DNA of 64,000 nt from Caulobacteraceae bacterium (GTDB lineage Bacteria; Pseudomonadota; Alphaproteobacteria; Caulobacterales; Caulobacteraceae), in contig DAIDGR010000062.1 of NCBI GenBank assembly GCA_027452265.1, positions 22,805 through 86,804 of the forward strand, written 5' to 3'. Under the pieces are notes generated by a model. It was not told where the DNA came from. It was given only the letters and a program-made list of their open reading frames with translations, and did no database searches. Of the stretch, positions 39,954 to 48,286 are shown in pieces (the stretch's first letter is position 1; every line of letters begins with the position of its first letter). The translations under genes were made by a program, and so were the position numbers.

Positions 39954-41666
39954 TCACTCCTTGGTGGAGGCCTTTTCGCGCAGGGCGGCGCCCAGGATGT
40001 CGCCCAGGGACGCGCCGCTGTCGGAGGAGCCGAACTTCTCGATCGCCTCCTTGTCCTCGGCCATCTCCAGCGCCTTGACCGACAGCGAGACGCGGCGCGC
40101 GGCCTTGTCCACATTGGTCACCATGGCGTCGAGGCGGTCGCCCACGGCGAAGCGCTCGGGGCGCTGCTCGCTGCGGTCGCGCGACAGGTCCGACTTGCGG
40201 ATGAAGGCCGAGGCCGGCGCGTCATCCTCGCCGAACCGGACCTCGATTCCACCGGACGTCACCTCGACGACCTGGGCGGTCACCACCTGGCCCTTGCGGA
40301 AGCTGTCGCTGGTCATCGGATCGCCGGAGAGTTGCTTCACGCCAAGGCTGATGCGCTCCTTGTCCACGTCGACATCGAGCACCTTGGCCTTGACGATATC
40401 GCCCTTGGCGTACCGCGCCAGGGCCTCTTCGCCCGAGGCGTTCCAGTCCAGGTCCGAGAGGTGGACCATGCCGTCGATGTCGTTGTCGAGGCCGATGAAC
40501 AGGCCAAATTCCGTGGCGTTCTTGACCTCGCCCTCGACCGTCGAGCCGATCGGATGGTCGTCGAGGAACTGCTCCCACGGATTGCGCAGGGCCTGCTTGA
40601 GGCCAAGGCTGACCCGGCGCTTGGCCGAATCCACGTCCAGCACCACCACCTCGACCTCCTGAGAGGTGGAGACGATCTTGCCGGGATGCACGTTCTTCTT
40701 GGTCCAGCTCATTTCGGAGACGTGGACCAGACCTTCCACCCCGGGCTCCAGCTCCACGAAGGCGCCGTAGTCGGTGATGTTGGTGATCCGCCCGCTGAGC
40801 TTGGCCCCGGCCGGATACTTGGCCTCCACGCCATCCCACGGATCGGACTGCAGCTGCTTCATGCCGAGGCTGATGCGCTGGGTCTCGGGATTGATCTTGA
40901 CGATCTGCACCTTCACCGTGTCGCCCACGGCCAGAACCTGGCTCGGATGCGACACGCGCTTCCAGCTCATGTCGGTGACGTGCAGCAGACCATCGATGCC
41001 GCCCAGATCGACGAAGGCGCCGTAGTCGGTGATGTTCTTGACCACACCCTCGCGGACCTCGCCCTCCTGCAGCTGGCTGACCAGCTCGGTGCGCTGCTCG
41101 GCGCGGGCCTCTTCCAGGATGGCCCGGCGGGAGACGACGATATTGCCGCGCGGGCGGTCCATCTTGAGGATGGCGAAGGGCTGCTCGCGGCCCATCAGCG
41201 GGCCGACGTCGCGCACCGGACGGATGTCCACCTGAGATCCGGGCAGGAAGGCCGAGGCGCCGCCGAGATCGACGGTGAAGCCGCCCTTCACCCGACCGAC
41301 GATCGAGCCCATGACCGGCTCGCCGCGGCCGAACACGGCCTCCAGGCGGGTCCAGGCCTCTTCGCGACGGGCCTTGTCGCGGCTGATCACGGCTTCGCCA
41401 AGCGCGTTCTCGATGCGCTCGAGGAACACCTCCACGGTGTCGCCGAGCTTCAGGATCGGCTTGCCGTTCTCGTCGACGCCGAATTCCTTCAGCGCGATCC
41501 GGCCCTCGGTCTTGAGGCCTACATCGATGATCGCGAAGTCCTTCTCGACGCCCGAGACGCGGCCCTTGACCACCGTGCCCTCGGCCAGCTCGCCGCCGCC
41601 CATGGACGCATTGAGAAGGGCTTCGAAGTCGTCCCGGCTGGGCGTCATGCTCATATCGTCAGCCAT
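39954..41666 (-). CDS. rpsA: 30S ribosomal protein S1
   Basis: 570 residues with six S1 (OB-fold) repeats. The third to sixth are easily recognised by repeated GAFVDLGGIDGLLHVTDMSW-type blocks. S1 helps mRNA binding to the 30S subunit. The leader contains a direct repeat of AATGAAGGGG (plus-strand sense) between about 41691 and 41714. cmk lies 186 bp upstream, the standard cmk-rpsA order. Confidence 0.96.
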   Translation of the reverse strand: MADDMSMTPSRDDFEALLNASMGGGELAEGTVVKGRVSGVEKDFAIIDVGLKTEGRIALKEFGVDENGKPILKLGDTVEVFLERIENALGEAVISRDKARREEAWTRLEAVFGRGEPVMGSIVGRVKGGFTVDLGGASAFLPGSQVDIRPVRDVGPLMGREQPFAILKMDRPRGNIVVSRRAILEEARAEQRTELVSQLQEGEVREGVVKNITDYGAFVDLGGIDGLLHVTDMSWKRVSHPSQVLAVGDTVKVQIVKINPETQRISLGMKQLQSDPWDGVEAKYPAGAKLSGRITNITDYGAFVELEPGVEGLVHVSEMSWTKKNVHPGKIVSTSQEVEVVVLDVDSAKRRVSLGLKQALRNPWEQFLDDHPIGSTVEGEVKNATEFGLFIGLDNDIDGMVHLSDLDWNASGEEALARYAKGDIVKAKVLDVDVDKERISLGVKQLSGDPMTSDSFRKGQVVTAQVVEVTSGGIEVRFGEDDAPASAFIRKSDLSRDRSEQRPERFAVGDRLDAMVTNVDKAARRVSLSVKALEMAEDKEAIEKFGSSDSGASLGDILGAALREKASTKE

Positions 41667-41852
41667 GTGTGCGTTCGTCTTTCCAGGAATGAAGGGGTCA
41701 GAAATGAAGGGGAGCGGACGCCGGATGCGCGGCGGGGCCCGCGGCGATGCCGACGGACCCGCGAGGCTGATCGCGGCGAAAAGTCATGAGATCAGATTCG
41801 TTCGCGGCCCATCGTCGATGCTCCGGCGCGGATGGGATTGATCGCCAAGACC

Positions 41853-42500
41853 CTATGAGGGCCTCACCCAGCGATCGCGCGCCGTCTCGACGATGCGGCG
41901 GGCCGCATCGAAGGCGTGCTCTATATCGAGGTCGGTGGTGTCCAGCAAGACCGCGTCGGGGGCTGCGCGCAGCGGCGCGGCCGCGCGGTGGCTGTCGCGC
42001 GCGTCGCGCAGATGGATATCGGCCAGCACCGTCTCATAGGCGAGGCCGGGGTCGCGCTGGCTGAGCTGGCGCCAGCGTCGCCGGGCCCGGACCTCCGGGC
42101 TTGCGGTGACAAACAGCTTCACGCCCGCCTCGGGCAGGATCACCGTGCCGATGTCCCGGCCATCGAGGATGGCCCCGCCCGGGCGCAGGGCGAAGCGGCG
42201 CTGCATATCGAACAGGGCCTCGCGAACCCCCGCATGGACGGCGGCCTGACTGGCCAGTTCGCCGGCCGTCGGGCCCTCCAGGTCCAGGGCCGCGATCTGA
42301 TCGAGGTCCAGGCGCCGGGCCGCCGCCTCGGCGGCCTGCGCGTCCCGCGCGTCGCCGCCGGCCGCCGCGACGGTGACGCCCACGGCGCGATAGAGCTTGC
42401 CGGTGTCCAGCACGGGCAGGCCGAACGCCTGGCCGAGCCGCACCGCCAGGGTGCCCTTGCCCGAGGCGGCGGGTCCATCGATCGCCACGGTGAAATCCAT
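41853..42500 (-). CDS. cmk: cytidylate kinase
   Basis: 215 residues. P-loop GPAASGKGT at 9-17, the CMP-binding LDGRDIGTVILPEA and the RRRWRQLSQRDPGLAYE lid region. Phosphorylates CMP/dCMP. ATG 42500 overlaps the aroA stop by one base (TGATG). Confidence 0.95.
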   Translation of the reverse strand: MDFTVAIDGPAASGKGTLAVRLGQAFGLPVLDTGKLYRAVGVTVAAAGGDARDAQAAEAAARRLDLDQIAALDLEGPTAGELASQAAVHAGVREALFDMQRRFALRPGGAILDGRDIGTVILPEAGVKLFVTASPEVRARRRWRQLSQRDPGLAYETVLADIHLRDARDSHRAAAPLRAAPDAVLLDTTDLDIEHAFDAARRIVETARDRWVRPS

Positions 42501-43930
42501 CAGCCCAGCCCCTGATCTTGCCCCTGATCTTGCCCCTGATCCGGCCCCTGATCTGGTCCGATCTCCGCGCCCAGGTCGCGCATCAGCTCGCCAAAGCCCG
42601 GAAAGCTGGTGGCGATCATCCCGGGCTGGTCGACGCGGACCGGCGCCTGGGCGGCGAGCCCCAGGACCAGAAAGCTCATGGCGATGCGGTGGTCGCCGTG
42701 GGTGGCGATGCGCGCGCCGCCGGCCGGAGCCCCGCCCGCGCCATTGCGGCCGATTACGGTGAGGCTCTCCTCGCCTTCCTCGACGCCCGCGCCGCAGGCC
42801 GCCAGCCCCTGGGCGATCAGGGCCAGGCGATCGCTTTCCTTGACCCGCAGTTCGGCGAGGCCGTTGAGCCGGGTGACCCCGCGCGCACAGGCGGCGGCGA
42901 TCGCCAGGATGGGAAACTCGTCGATCATCGCCGCGGCGCGCTCCGCCGGCGTCTCCACGCCGTGCAGCTCGCTGAAGCGGGCGGTGACATCGCCCACCGG
43001 TTCGCCGCCCTCCTCGCGCGAGTTGGCGATGACCAGATCGGCGCCCATCTCGATCAGGGTGGTGAAAAGGCCTGTGCGCAGCGGGTTGAGGAGCACACCC
43101 TCCACCGTGACCTCGGAGTCCGGCGTGATCAGGGCCGCCACCAGGGGAAAGGCCGCCGAGGAGGGATCGCCCGGGACGCGGACCCGCCGGCCGGTCAGGC
43201 CCTGGCCGCCCAGGAGGCGCACGCGCCGGCCCTCCGGCGTCTCGCGGATCTCGAGCCTCGCGCCAAAGCCGCGCAGCATCCGCTCGGTATGGTCGCGGGT
43301 CGGGGTGCGCTCGATCACCTCCGTCTCCCCCGCCGCCGACAGACCGGCCAGAAGCACGGCGGACTTCACCTGGGCCGAGGGTTCGGGCGGAGCATAGTCA
43401 AGACCTTTGAGGCCGCCCCCGCGCAGGGTCAGGGGAAGGCGCTCGCCGGCGCGGGCCAACCAGGTGGCGCCCATCAGCCCCAGGGGCCTTAGCACCCGCG
43501 CCATGGGCCGGCCGCGCAGGGAGGCGTCGCCGGTGAAGCTCGCGGTCAGGTCGAACCCCGCCGCCGCGCCGAGGATCAGGCGCACGCCGGTGCCGGCGTT
43601 TCCGCAATCGATGATCTGGTCCGGCTCGCCAAGGCCGCCCCGGCCGCGCACGCGCCACACCGCGTCTTCTCCGCGCCCAACCTCAACGCGCCCAACCTCA
43701 ACGCGCTCAACTTCGGCGCCGAATGCGGCCATGGCCCGCGCCGTGGCCAGGACGTCCTCGCCCTCCAGCAACCCCTCGATCTGTGTGACGCCACGGGCCA
43801 TGGCGCCCAGGATCAGGGCGCGATGCGAGATCGACTTGTCGCCCGGCGCCCGGACCACACCCCGCAAGGGGCCCGCGCGCGCGCCGCGCCACAGGGCGGG
43901 CGAAGGGGACGGCTCGGAGGCGAGGACCAT
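42500..43930 (-). CDS. aroA: 3-phosphoshikimate 1-carboxyvinyltransferase (EPSP synthase)
   Basis: 476 residues. [14 protein letters not shown] near 26-39, GNAGTGVRL, the [13 protein letters not shown] segment and [16 protein letters not shown] with the catalytic region. Condenses PEP with shikimate-3-phosphate. It is a little long because of two repeat-derived stretches: three 15-bp units near the N-terminus (43673-43717, [10 protein letters not shown]) and four 12-bp units at the extreme C-terminus (42509-42556, DQGQDQG). ATG 43930 is chosen; the longer open frame runs antisense through the FYDLN gene. Confidence 0.94.
   Translation of the reverse strand: MVLASEPSPSPALWRGARAGPLRGVVRAPGDKSISHRALILGAMARGVTQIEGLLEGEDVLATARAMAAFGAEVERVEVGRVEVGRGEDAVWRVRGRGGLGEPDQIIDCGNAGTGVRLILGAAAGFDLTASFTGDASLRGRPMARVLRPLGLMGATWLARAGERLPLTLRGGGLKGLDYAPPEPSAQVKSAVLLAGLSAAGETEVIERTPTRDHTERMLRGFGARLEIRETPEGRRVRLLGGQGLTGRRVRVPGDPSSAAFPLVAALITPDSEVTVEGVLLNPLRTGLFTTLIEMGADLVIANSREEGGEPVGDVTARFSELHGVETPAERAAAMIDEFPILAIAAACARGVTRLNGLAELRVKESDRLALIAQGLAACGAGVEEGEESLTVIGRNGAGGAPAGGARIATHGDHRIAMSFLVLGLAAQAPVRVDQPGMIATSFPGFGELMRDLGAEIGPDQGPDQGQDQGQDQGLG
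42509..42556. repeat. 12-bp tandem repeat in the aroA 3' end
   Basis: Four head-to-tail copies of CCCCTGATCTTG, the last two with one or two substitutions. Because the unit is a multiple of three, copy-number change would preserve the aroA frame and only lengthen or shorten the Asp-Gln-Gly tail. Confidence 0.9.
43673..43717. repeat. 15-bp tandem repeat inside aroA
   Basis: Two exact copies of GCGCCCAACCTCAAC (43673-43687, 43688-43702) plus a third degenerate copy to 43717. Encodes a repeated Val-Glu-Val-Gly-Arg on the minus strand, in frame with aroA. Confidence 0.9.
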
Positions 43931-44092
43931 GGAGAAAACGGGGACGCCCGGACGACTGGCTTCAAGGAGGCGCAGGGTTTTGACAGTGGCCCTTGGGCGT
44001 GGCAAGGGAGCCGCCGATTTTGGCGACGGACGGAGTCGCTCCGCTCCAGCCGCCGGTTTCCCCATCTGCCCCCATCTTCCGAGGTCGCCGCT

Positions 44093-44563
44093 TTGGCCAA
44101 TCCCCTTCTTGGCGCCAAACAGATTTGCCCGAACTGCGCCGCCAAGTTCTATGACCTGACCAAGCGTCCGGCCGTCTGCCCCAAATGCGGAACCGCCTTC
44201 GACCCCGAAGAGGTGCTGCGCAACCGCCGCGTCCGCGCCCGCGTCTCCCAGGTGGAGGATGAGGCCGATGAGGAAAAGGTTGTCGCGCCGGATGTCGAGG
44301 ACGGCTTCGAGTCCGAGCCGGATGACGCGCCGGAGCTGGACGAGGCGGTGGACGACGCGCCGCTGATCGTCGACGAGGACGACGCCGACGCCGATGCGCC
44401 GCCCGCGCCGGCCGCGGACGACCTTGGCGTCGATTTCGCCGAGGACGATGACCTCGCCGAGGCGGATGACGAGGTTCCGTTCATCGAGGACGGCGAAGAC
44501 GACGACTTCCCGGAAGACGAGATCGATGGCCTGGGTCCGGAGGGTGAACCCGAGGATCAATAG
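44093..44563 (+). CDS. FYDLN-acid / TIGR02300 family protein
   Basis: 156 residues. The N-terminus carries a zinc-ribbon-like pair, [21 protein letters not shown], with the FYDL signature of the family. From about residue 52 onward the protein is extremely acidic, with long Asp/Glu runs ending GEPEDQ. Function is not established. TTG 44093 is supported by GAGG eight bases upstream (44081-44084) and because the next residues [14 protein letters not shown] are the conserved start. Divergent from aroA. Confidence 0.88.
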   Translation: MANPLLGAKQICPNCAAKFYDLTKRPAVCPKCGTAFDPEEVLRNRRVRARVSQVEDEADEEKVVAPDVEDGFESEPDDAPELDEAVDDAPLIVDEDDADADAPPAPAADDLGVDFAEDDDLAEADDEVPFIEDGEDDDFPEDEIDGLGPEGEPEDQ

Positions 44564-44592
44564 GCTTCGTTCAATGGGGTGCGGTTCGGCCC

Positions 44593-44621
44593 TTGATCGG
44601 ACCGCGCACCCGCACTAGGTT
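44593..44621 (+). promoter_or_regulatory. candidate tRNA-Ala promoter
   Basis: TTGATC (44593-44598), a 15-base spacer, then ACTAGGTT (44614-44621), a partial match to GCTANAWC. Expected start is about 35-40 bases before the tRNA. An imperfect hairpin (GTGCGGT near 44579 with ACCGCGCAC near 44601) overlaps the site and might instead terminate the upstream gene. Confidence 0.3.
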
Positions 44622-44664
44622 CCGCCGCCTTGTGCGAGGGGACCTCGCCCGCCCGATGGACTTC

Positions 44665-44740
44665 GGGGCTATAGCTCAGTTGGTAGAGCGCTTGAATGGC
44701 ATTCAAGAGGTCAGCGGTTCGACTCCGCTTAGCTCCACCA
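44665..44740 (+). tRNA. tRNA-Ala (anticodon GGC)
   Basis: 76 bases including an encoded CCA. Acceptor GGGGCTA pairs with TAGCTCC and includes the G3:U70 wobble pair that is the alanine identity element. D arm GCTC-AGTTGGTA-GAGC, anticodon stem CTTGA/TCAAG with loop ATGGCAT (anticodon GGC), and T arm AGCGG-TTCGACT-CCGCT are all well formed. Decodes GCC/GCU, fitting a GC-rich genome. Confidence 0.97.
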
Positions 44741-44754
44741 TCCCTTTGAATTGG

Positions 44755-45321
44755 ATGGATAAGGCGCCTGGCGTGACGGCGTCCGAGGGGGTCCGTCTGG
44801 CGGCCGCCTTCGCCTTCGCCGCGCGGGCGCACGTGGATCAGAGGCGCAAGGGCGCGCGCCAGGAGCCCTATCTCAACCATCTCGCCGAAGTCGCCGATCT
44901 GGCAGCCCGGGCGAGCGGCGGGGCGGATATCGACCTGATCATCGCCGCCCTGCTGCACGATGCCGTGGAGGACACGCCCGTCACTCCGGCCGAACTGGAG
45001 GCCGCCTTCGGCCCGCGCGTCGCCGCCCTGGTGGCCGAAGTGACCGACGACAAGACGCTGTCGGAGTCCGAGCGGAAGCGCGCGCAGGTGGCCCATGCGG
45101 CGACGCTGTCGCCGGAGGCGCGGATCCTCAAGCTGGCCGACAAGATCTCGAATGTGCGCGACATGGCCCACAGCCCCCCGAGCGGCTGGAGCGTGGCCCG
45201 GCGCGCGGCCTATCTGGCCTGGGCGCGGGAGGTGGTGGAGGTCTGCCGCCCCGCCTCGCCGGTCCTGGGAGAGCTGTTCGACGCTATCGCCGCCGAGGCG
45301 TCGCGCGGCCTTGAGGCGTGA
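44755..45321 (+). CDS. single-domain HD phosphohydrolase, small alarmone (ppGpp) hydrolase-like
   Basis: 188 residues made only of the HD hydrolase module seen in Rel/SpoT enzymes and in MESH1. Expected catalytic residues are present with MESH1-like spacing: H26, H42 (YLNHLAEVA), H68-D69 (LLHDAVEDT) and D129-N133 (KLADKISN). No synthetase, TGS or ACT domains are present. Inferred to cleave (p)ppGpp or a related nucleotide; a broader nucleotide 3'-phosphatase role is possible. ATG 44755 lies 14 bp after the tRNA-Ala CCA end; a GTG at about 44773 is an alternative start. Confidence 0.82.
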   Translation: MDKAPGVTASEGVRLAAAFAFAARAHVDQRRKGARQEPYLNHLAEVADLAARASGGADIDLIIAALLHDAVEDTPVTPAELEAAFGPRVAALVAEVTDDKTLSESERKRAQVAHAATLSPEARILKLADKISNVRDMAHSPPSGWSVARRAAYLAWAREVVEVCRPASPVLGELFDAIAAEASRGLEA

Positions 45322-45428
45322 TCCCGAGGTCTTGATCCAAGCCCTCCGAATCGCCACTTCATGAGGCAAGGCGTCGTCGCCAGGTGTGGGACGCGCCGGT
45401 CTTGGGTCGCTTGATCAAGGGCTCGGTC

Positions 45429-45845
45429 ATGGAGCGTATGACGTCGTTCGATCATCCGTTGCTGCTCGGCTTCGAGCATACGCGCATGCTGATCGAGCGC
45501 GTGGGGCGCACGACCGCCGAGTCCTATCCGCCCTACAACATCGAGGATCGCGGCGAGGGCCGCATTCGCATCACCCTGGCGGTGGCCGGCTTCGCGGCCG
45601 AGCACCTGCAGGTTCAGGTGGGCGACAACCAGCTCACCGTCGTCGGCCGGCGCGATCCGGAGGAGGCCCAGGGCGGGCGGGACTATCTTCATCGCGGCAT
45701 CGCCGCCCGCGGCTTCACCCGTGGCTTCGTGCTGGCCGACGGTCTGGAGGTGGTCGGGGCGAGACTGGAGGACGGATTGCTGCATATCGACGCCGAGCGG
45801 CCGCCCCGGCGGCAGGCCCGGTTGGTGCCCATTCAAAAGGGCTGA
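45429..45845 (+). CDS. hsp20: small heat-shock protein (Hsp20/IbpA type)
   Basis: 138 residues. The N-terminal FDHPLLLGFEHTRMLIERV is the typical IbpA-like opening, then YPPYNIEDRGEGRIRITLAVAGFAAEHLQV and GRLEDGLLHIDAERP-type strands form the alpha-crystallin domain. Holdase chaperone for unfolded proteins. ATG 45429 has AGGG seven bases upstream; ATG 45438 is possible. Followed by a DUF1150 gene, a pairing common in alphaproteobacteria. Confidence 0.9.
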   Translation: MERMTSFDHPLLLGFEHTRMLIERVGRTTAESYPPYNIEDRGEGRIRITLAVAGFAAEHLQVQVGDNQLTVVGRRDPEEAQGGRDYLHRGIAARGFTRGFVLADGLEVVGARLEDGLLHIDAERPPRRQARLVPIQKG

Positions 45846-45897
45846 ACAGAGGTCCTCGCCGATCCGGCGCCGTTACGGGCCGACCCGGCAGGCAAAT

Positions 45898-45903
45898 AAG
45901 GAG
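45898..45903 (+). promoter_or_regulatory. ribosome-binding site that fixes the DUF1150 start
   Basis: A perfect AAGGAG lies nine bases before ATG 45913 and directly against ATG 45904, so translation should begin at 45913. Confidence 0.75.
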
Positions 45904-45912
45904 ATGGTCGAC

Positions 45913-46182
45913 ATGACATCGCCCCTGACAGAAACCCGGATGACGCCGGAGCAGTTCGCCGAGCTCGGCGGCCCGAACCTCGTCTACGTCAAGCCGATCC
46001 GGGCCGCGGAAATCATGGCCGAGACGCCTCAGACGGTGATCGAGGGTCTCAAGCTCACCCCCGAGCAGGTTCTCTATGCCGTCTGCCGCGCCGACGGCGC
46101 CCGCCTGGCGATTCTGGGCGACCGCGACTCCGCCGTCGCCGCCGCCCTGGCGCACGAGCTGGCCCCCGTCTCCGTCCACTGA
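45913..46182 (+). CDS. DUF1150 family protein
   Basis: 89 residues. The family core MTPEQFAELGGPNLVYVKPIRA and LYAVCRADGARLAILGDRDSAVAAALAHEL is clear. Small, soluble, restricted mostly to alphaproteobacteria and often found beside hsp20, so a stress role is suspected but unproven. Spaced 67 bp after hsp20; probably the same transcript. Confidence 0.88.
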   Translation: MTSPLTETRMTPEQFAELGGPNLVYVKPIRAAEIMAETPQTVIEGLKLTPEQVLYAVCRADGARLAILGDRDSAVAAALAHELAPVSVH

Positions 46183-46208
46183 GCTTTTCGTCTCCTGAGC
46201 CATCCGGC

Positions 46209-46694
46209 TCAGGCGGCGTCCGACCGGGTCTCGAGGGACAGAAGGGCGCGCACCGAATCCGGCGTGGCGGCCTGGCGTAGGCGTTGGCGCAATTCGCCTG
46301 AGCGCAAGCGGCGGGCGATCCGGGCCAGGGCCTGAAGGTGCGCCGCCCCGCTGTTCGGCGGCGAGAACAGGGCGAAGATCAGGTCCACCGGCCCCGCATC
46401 CACGGCGTCGAAGGCGATGGGAGGGCGCAGGCGGATGAAGACGCCGCGCACCCGGTCCAGGCCAAACAGCTCGGCGTGCGGAATCGCCACCCCGTAACCG
46501 ATCCCGGTCGGCGACTGGGCCTCACGCGCCAGGAGGGCGTCGAGCACCGGCCCCGGACGCAGGCCAAAGGCGCGTCCGGCCATCTCGGCGGTGACGGCCA
46601 GGGCCGCCCGCTTGTTCGGCGCGGCGATGTTGAGCCCGATGGCCCCGGGGCCAAGAAGACCTTCCAGCATGTCCGAGCGGTAGGGGCGTTCCAT
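46209..46694 (-). CDS. ptsN: nitrogen PTS enzyme IIA (PtsN)
   Basis: 161 residues from ATG 46694. PTS EIIA fold with phosphorylatable H73 in GVAIPHAE, and ALFSPPNSGAAHLQALARIARRL near the end. Regulatory phosphoprotein of the nitrogen-related PTS, controlling potassium, carbon and ppGpp-linked responses. ATG 46670 (MLEGLLGPG) gives the more canonical N-terminus and is a serious alternative. It is downstream of hpf, the usual order. Confidence 0.9.
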   Translation of the reverse strand: MERPYRSDMLEGLLGPGAIGLNIAAPNKRAALAVTAEMAGRAFGLRPGPVLDALLAREAQSPTGIGYGVAIPHAELFGLDRVRGVFIRLRPPIAFDAVDAGPVDLIFALFSPPNSGAAHLQALARIARRLRSGELRQRLRQAATPDSVRALLSLETRSDAA

Positions 46695-46814
46695 GGGTCT
46701 CGCAAGTCTCTCGAAGGCCCGCATCGCGGCGAGGATCGACTCGCGCGCGCGGAACACGCACGACGCGGGCGATCTGCTTTGGAAGAGGGCGGCCCGACGC
46801 GATCGGGCCCTTTG

Positions 46815-47420
46815 TCAGGGGGTCGTTTCGCCAGTGAGCTTGGGGTCGATCCAGCCGAAGTTGCCGTCAGGCCGCCGGTATACCACGGACAATCCGCCGT
46901 GCGCGGCGTTTCGGAACACGATTGCTTGAGCGCCGATCAGGTCGAGCTCCATCACCGCCATGGAAACGGTCAGGGTCTTCAGGGGCGCCTCGCTCTCGGC
47001 GATGATCATGCCGGCCGGCGGGCCCTCGGCCTCCGCCTCCTCCCACGCGTCGTCTTCCCCGTCCTCGTCGGGGGCGCGCAGGACATAGAGGGCGGCGGTC
47101 TCCGCCGCCTTGGCGGTGGCGGCGATGGAATGGCTCTTCAGCCGGCGCTTGTAGCGACGGACCCGCGTGGCGATCTTGTCCAGGGCCTGGGCGAAGGCGG
47201 AGTGGGCGTCGCCGCCAAGGCCATGGCTGATGAGCTGGTGGCCCGACGCCAGGGTGACCGCGCAGTCGGCCTTGAAGCTGTGACCGTCGCGGCTGAAGAC
47301 CACGTCCGCGTCGCCCCCGCGCTCGAAATATTTGCCGATCGAGGCGGCGATCTCCTCATTCACCCGGGTGCGCAGAGCCTCGCCGACGGCGAGATGTTTG
47401 CCAGAAACCTGAACTCTCAT
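46815..47420 (-). CDS. hpf: ribosome hibernation promoting factor, long form
   Basis: 201 residues: an N-terminal S30AE domain (MRVQVSGKHLAVGEALRTRVNEEI ... RDGHSFKADCAVTL) and a C-terminal dimerisation domain (MAVMELDLIGAQAIVFRNAAHGGLSVVYRRPDGNFGWID) separated by an acidic linker. Long HPF drives formation of inactive 100S ribosomes. ATG 47420 is used; the open frame to 47456 adds only basic residues. Confidence 0.94.
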   Translation of the reverse strand: MRVQVSGKHLAVGEALRTRVNEEIAASIGKYFERGGDADVVFSRDGHSFKADCAVTLASGHQLISHGLGGDAHSAFAQALDKIATRVRRYKRRLKSHSIAATAKAAETAALYVLRAPDEDGEDDAWEEAEAEGPPAGMIIAESEAPLKTLTVSMAVMELDLIGAQAIVFRNAAHGGLSVVYRRPDGNFGWIDPKLTGETTP

Positions 47421-47493
47421 GCCCTGATGAACGCGCCGCCAGCGCCGGGCTGTCAAGCGACCCTTTCAAGGCGCCCGCGTGGCCGCGCCGGGG

Positions 47494-48282
47494 TCAGCTG
47501 AACCGGTCGCCCAGATAGACCCGGCGCACCTCGGGGTCGGCGAGGATTTCCTCGGGCGAACCCTCGAACAGCACTTCGCCCGCATGGATGATCGAGGCGC
47601 GATCGATGATGTCCAGCGTCTCACGGACATTGTGATCGGTGATCAGGATGCCGATGCCGCGCGCCCTCAGATAGGCGATGACGTCGCGAATATCGGCGAT
47701 GGCCAGGGGGTCGATGCCGGCGAAGGGCTCGTCCAGCAGCATGAAGGCCGGCTCACTGGCCAGGGCCCGCGCGATCTCGACCCGCCGCCGTTCGCCGCCG
47801 GAGAGCGACATGGCCGCCGCCGTCCGCAAATGGTCGATCCGCAGCTCCTCGAGAAGCTGGCCGGTGATCTCGCGGATGCGGTCGCGGCGCTTCTCACGCA
47901 TCTCCACCACCGCCATGACGTTCTGCTCGACCGTCATGCCGCGAAAGATCGAGGTCTCCTGCGGGAGGTAGCCCAGGCCCAGACGGGCGCGCTGATACAT
48001 GGGCTGGTTGGTGATGTCCTGGCCGTCGAGCCAGATCGCGCCGTAGTCGGCGGCGACGAGGCCCGTGATCATGTAGAAGCAGGTGGTCTTGCCCGCGCCG
48101 TTGGGACCCAGAAGTCCGGCGACCTCGCCCCGCTTGAGGCGCAGGGTCACACCCTTGACCACCTTGCGACCGCGATAGGCCTTGCCGATCCGATCAACGA
48201 ACAGGCCGTCGAGGCGCGGGTCCGCCTCCGAGGCGGACGCCGCCGGGGACGGTGGGGCAAGGGGGCTGTCCGACGCGGCCAT
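47494..48282 (-). CDS. lptB: LPS export ABC transporter ATPase LptB
   Basis: 262 residues. Walker A GPNGAGKTT at 59-67, Q-loop YLPQETSIF, signature LSGGERRRVE, Walker B FMLLDEPFAGIDP and the C-terminal GDRFS seen in LptB. Powers LPS extraction from the inner membrane with LptFG and LptC. An N-terminal Pro/Ala/Ser tail of about 25 residues is extra. Starts 4 bp after lptA. Confidence 0.94.
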   Translation of the reverse strand: MAASDSPLAPPSPAASASEADPRLDGLFVDRIGKAYRGRKVVKGVTLRLKRGEVAGLLGPNGAGKTTCFYMITGLVAADYGAIWLDGQDITNQPMYQRARLGLGYLPQETSIFRGMTVEQNVMAVVEMREKRRDRIREITGQLLEELRIDHLRTAAAMSLSGGERRRVEIARALASEPAFMLLDEPFAGIDPLAIADIRDVIAYLRARGIGILITDHNVRETLDIIDRASIIHAGEVLFEGSPEEILADPEVRRVYLGDRFS

Positions 48283-48286
48283 GACC

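Noticed and set aside
39672..41789. A 705-codon plus-strand open frame across rpsA and ihfB
   Set aside because: Repetitive His/Asp/Leu-rich translation simply mirrors the six S1 repeats of rpsA; not a gene.
42509..42556. CRISPR-like array
   Set aside because: The units are head-to-tail 12-bp repeats with no spacers and lie inside aroA; likewise the repeats at 43673, 50282 and 51598 have too few copies and no array structure. No cas genes are present.
43931..44560. N-terminal extension of aroA to 686 residues
   Set aside because: The extra part is antisense to the well-supported FYDLN gene and is unlike any EPSP synthase N-terminus; ATG 43930 fits the family.
44593..44754. Coding start of the HD protein upstream of tRNA-Ala
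   Set aside because: The open frame would read through the complete tRNA-Ala; ATG 44755 after the tRNA is the sensible start.
45333..45365. Heat-shock sigma-32 promoter before hsp20
   Set aside because: CTTGAT is present but the downstream element is too poor a match to CCCCATNT to support a call.
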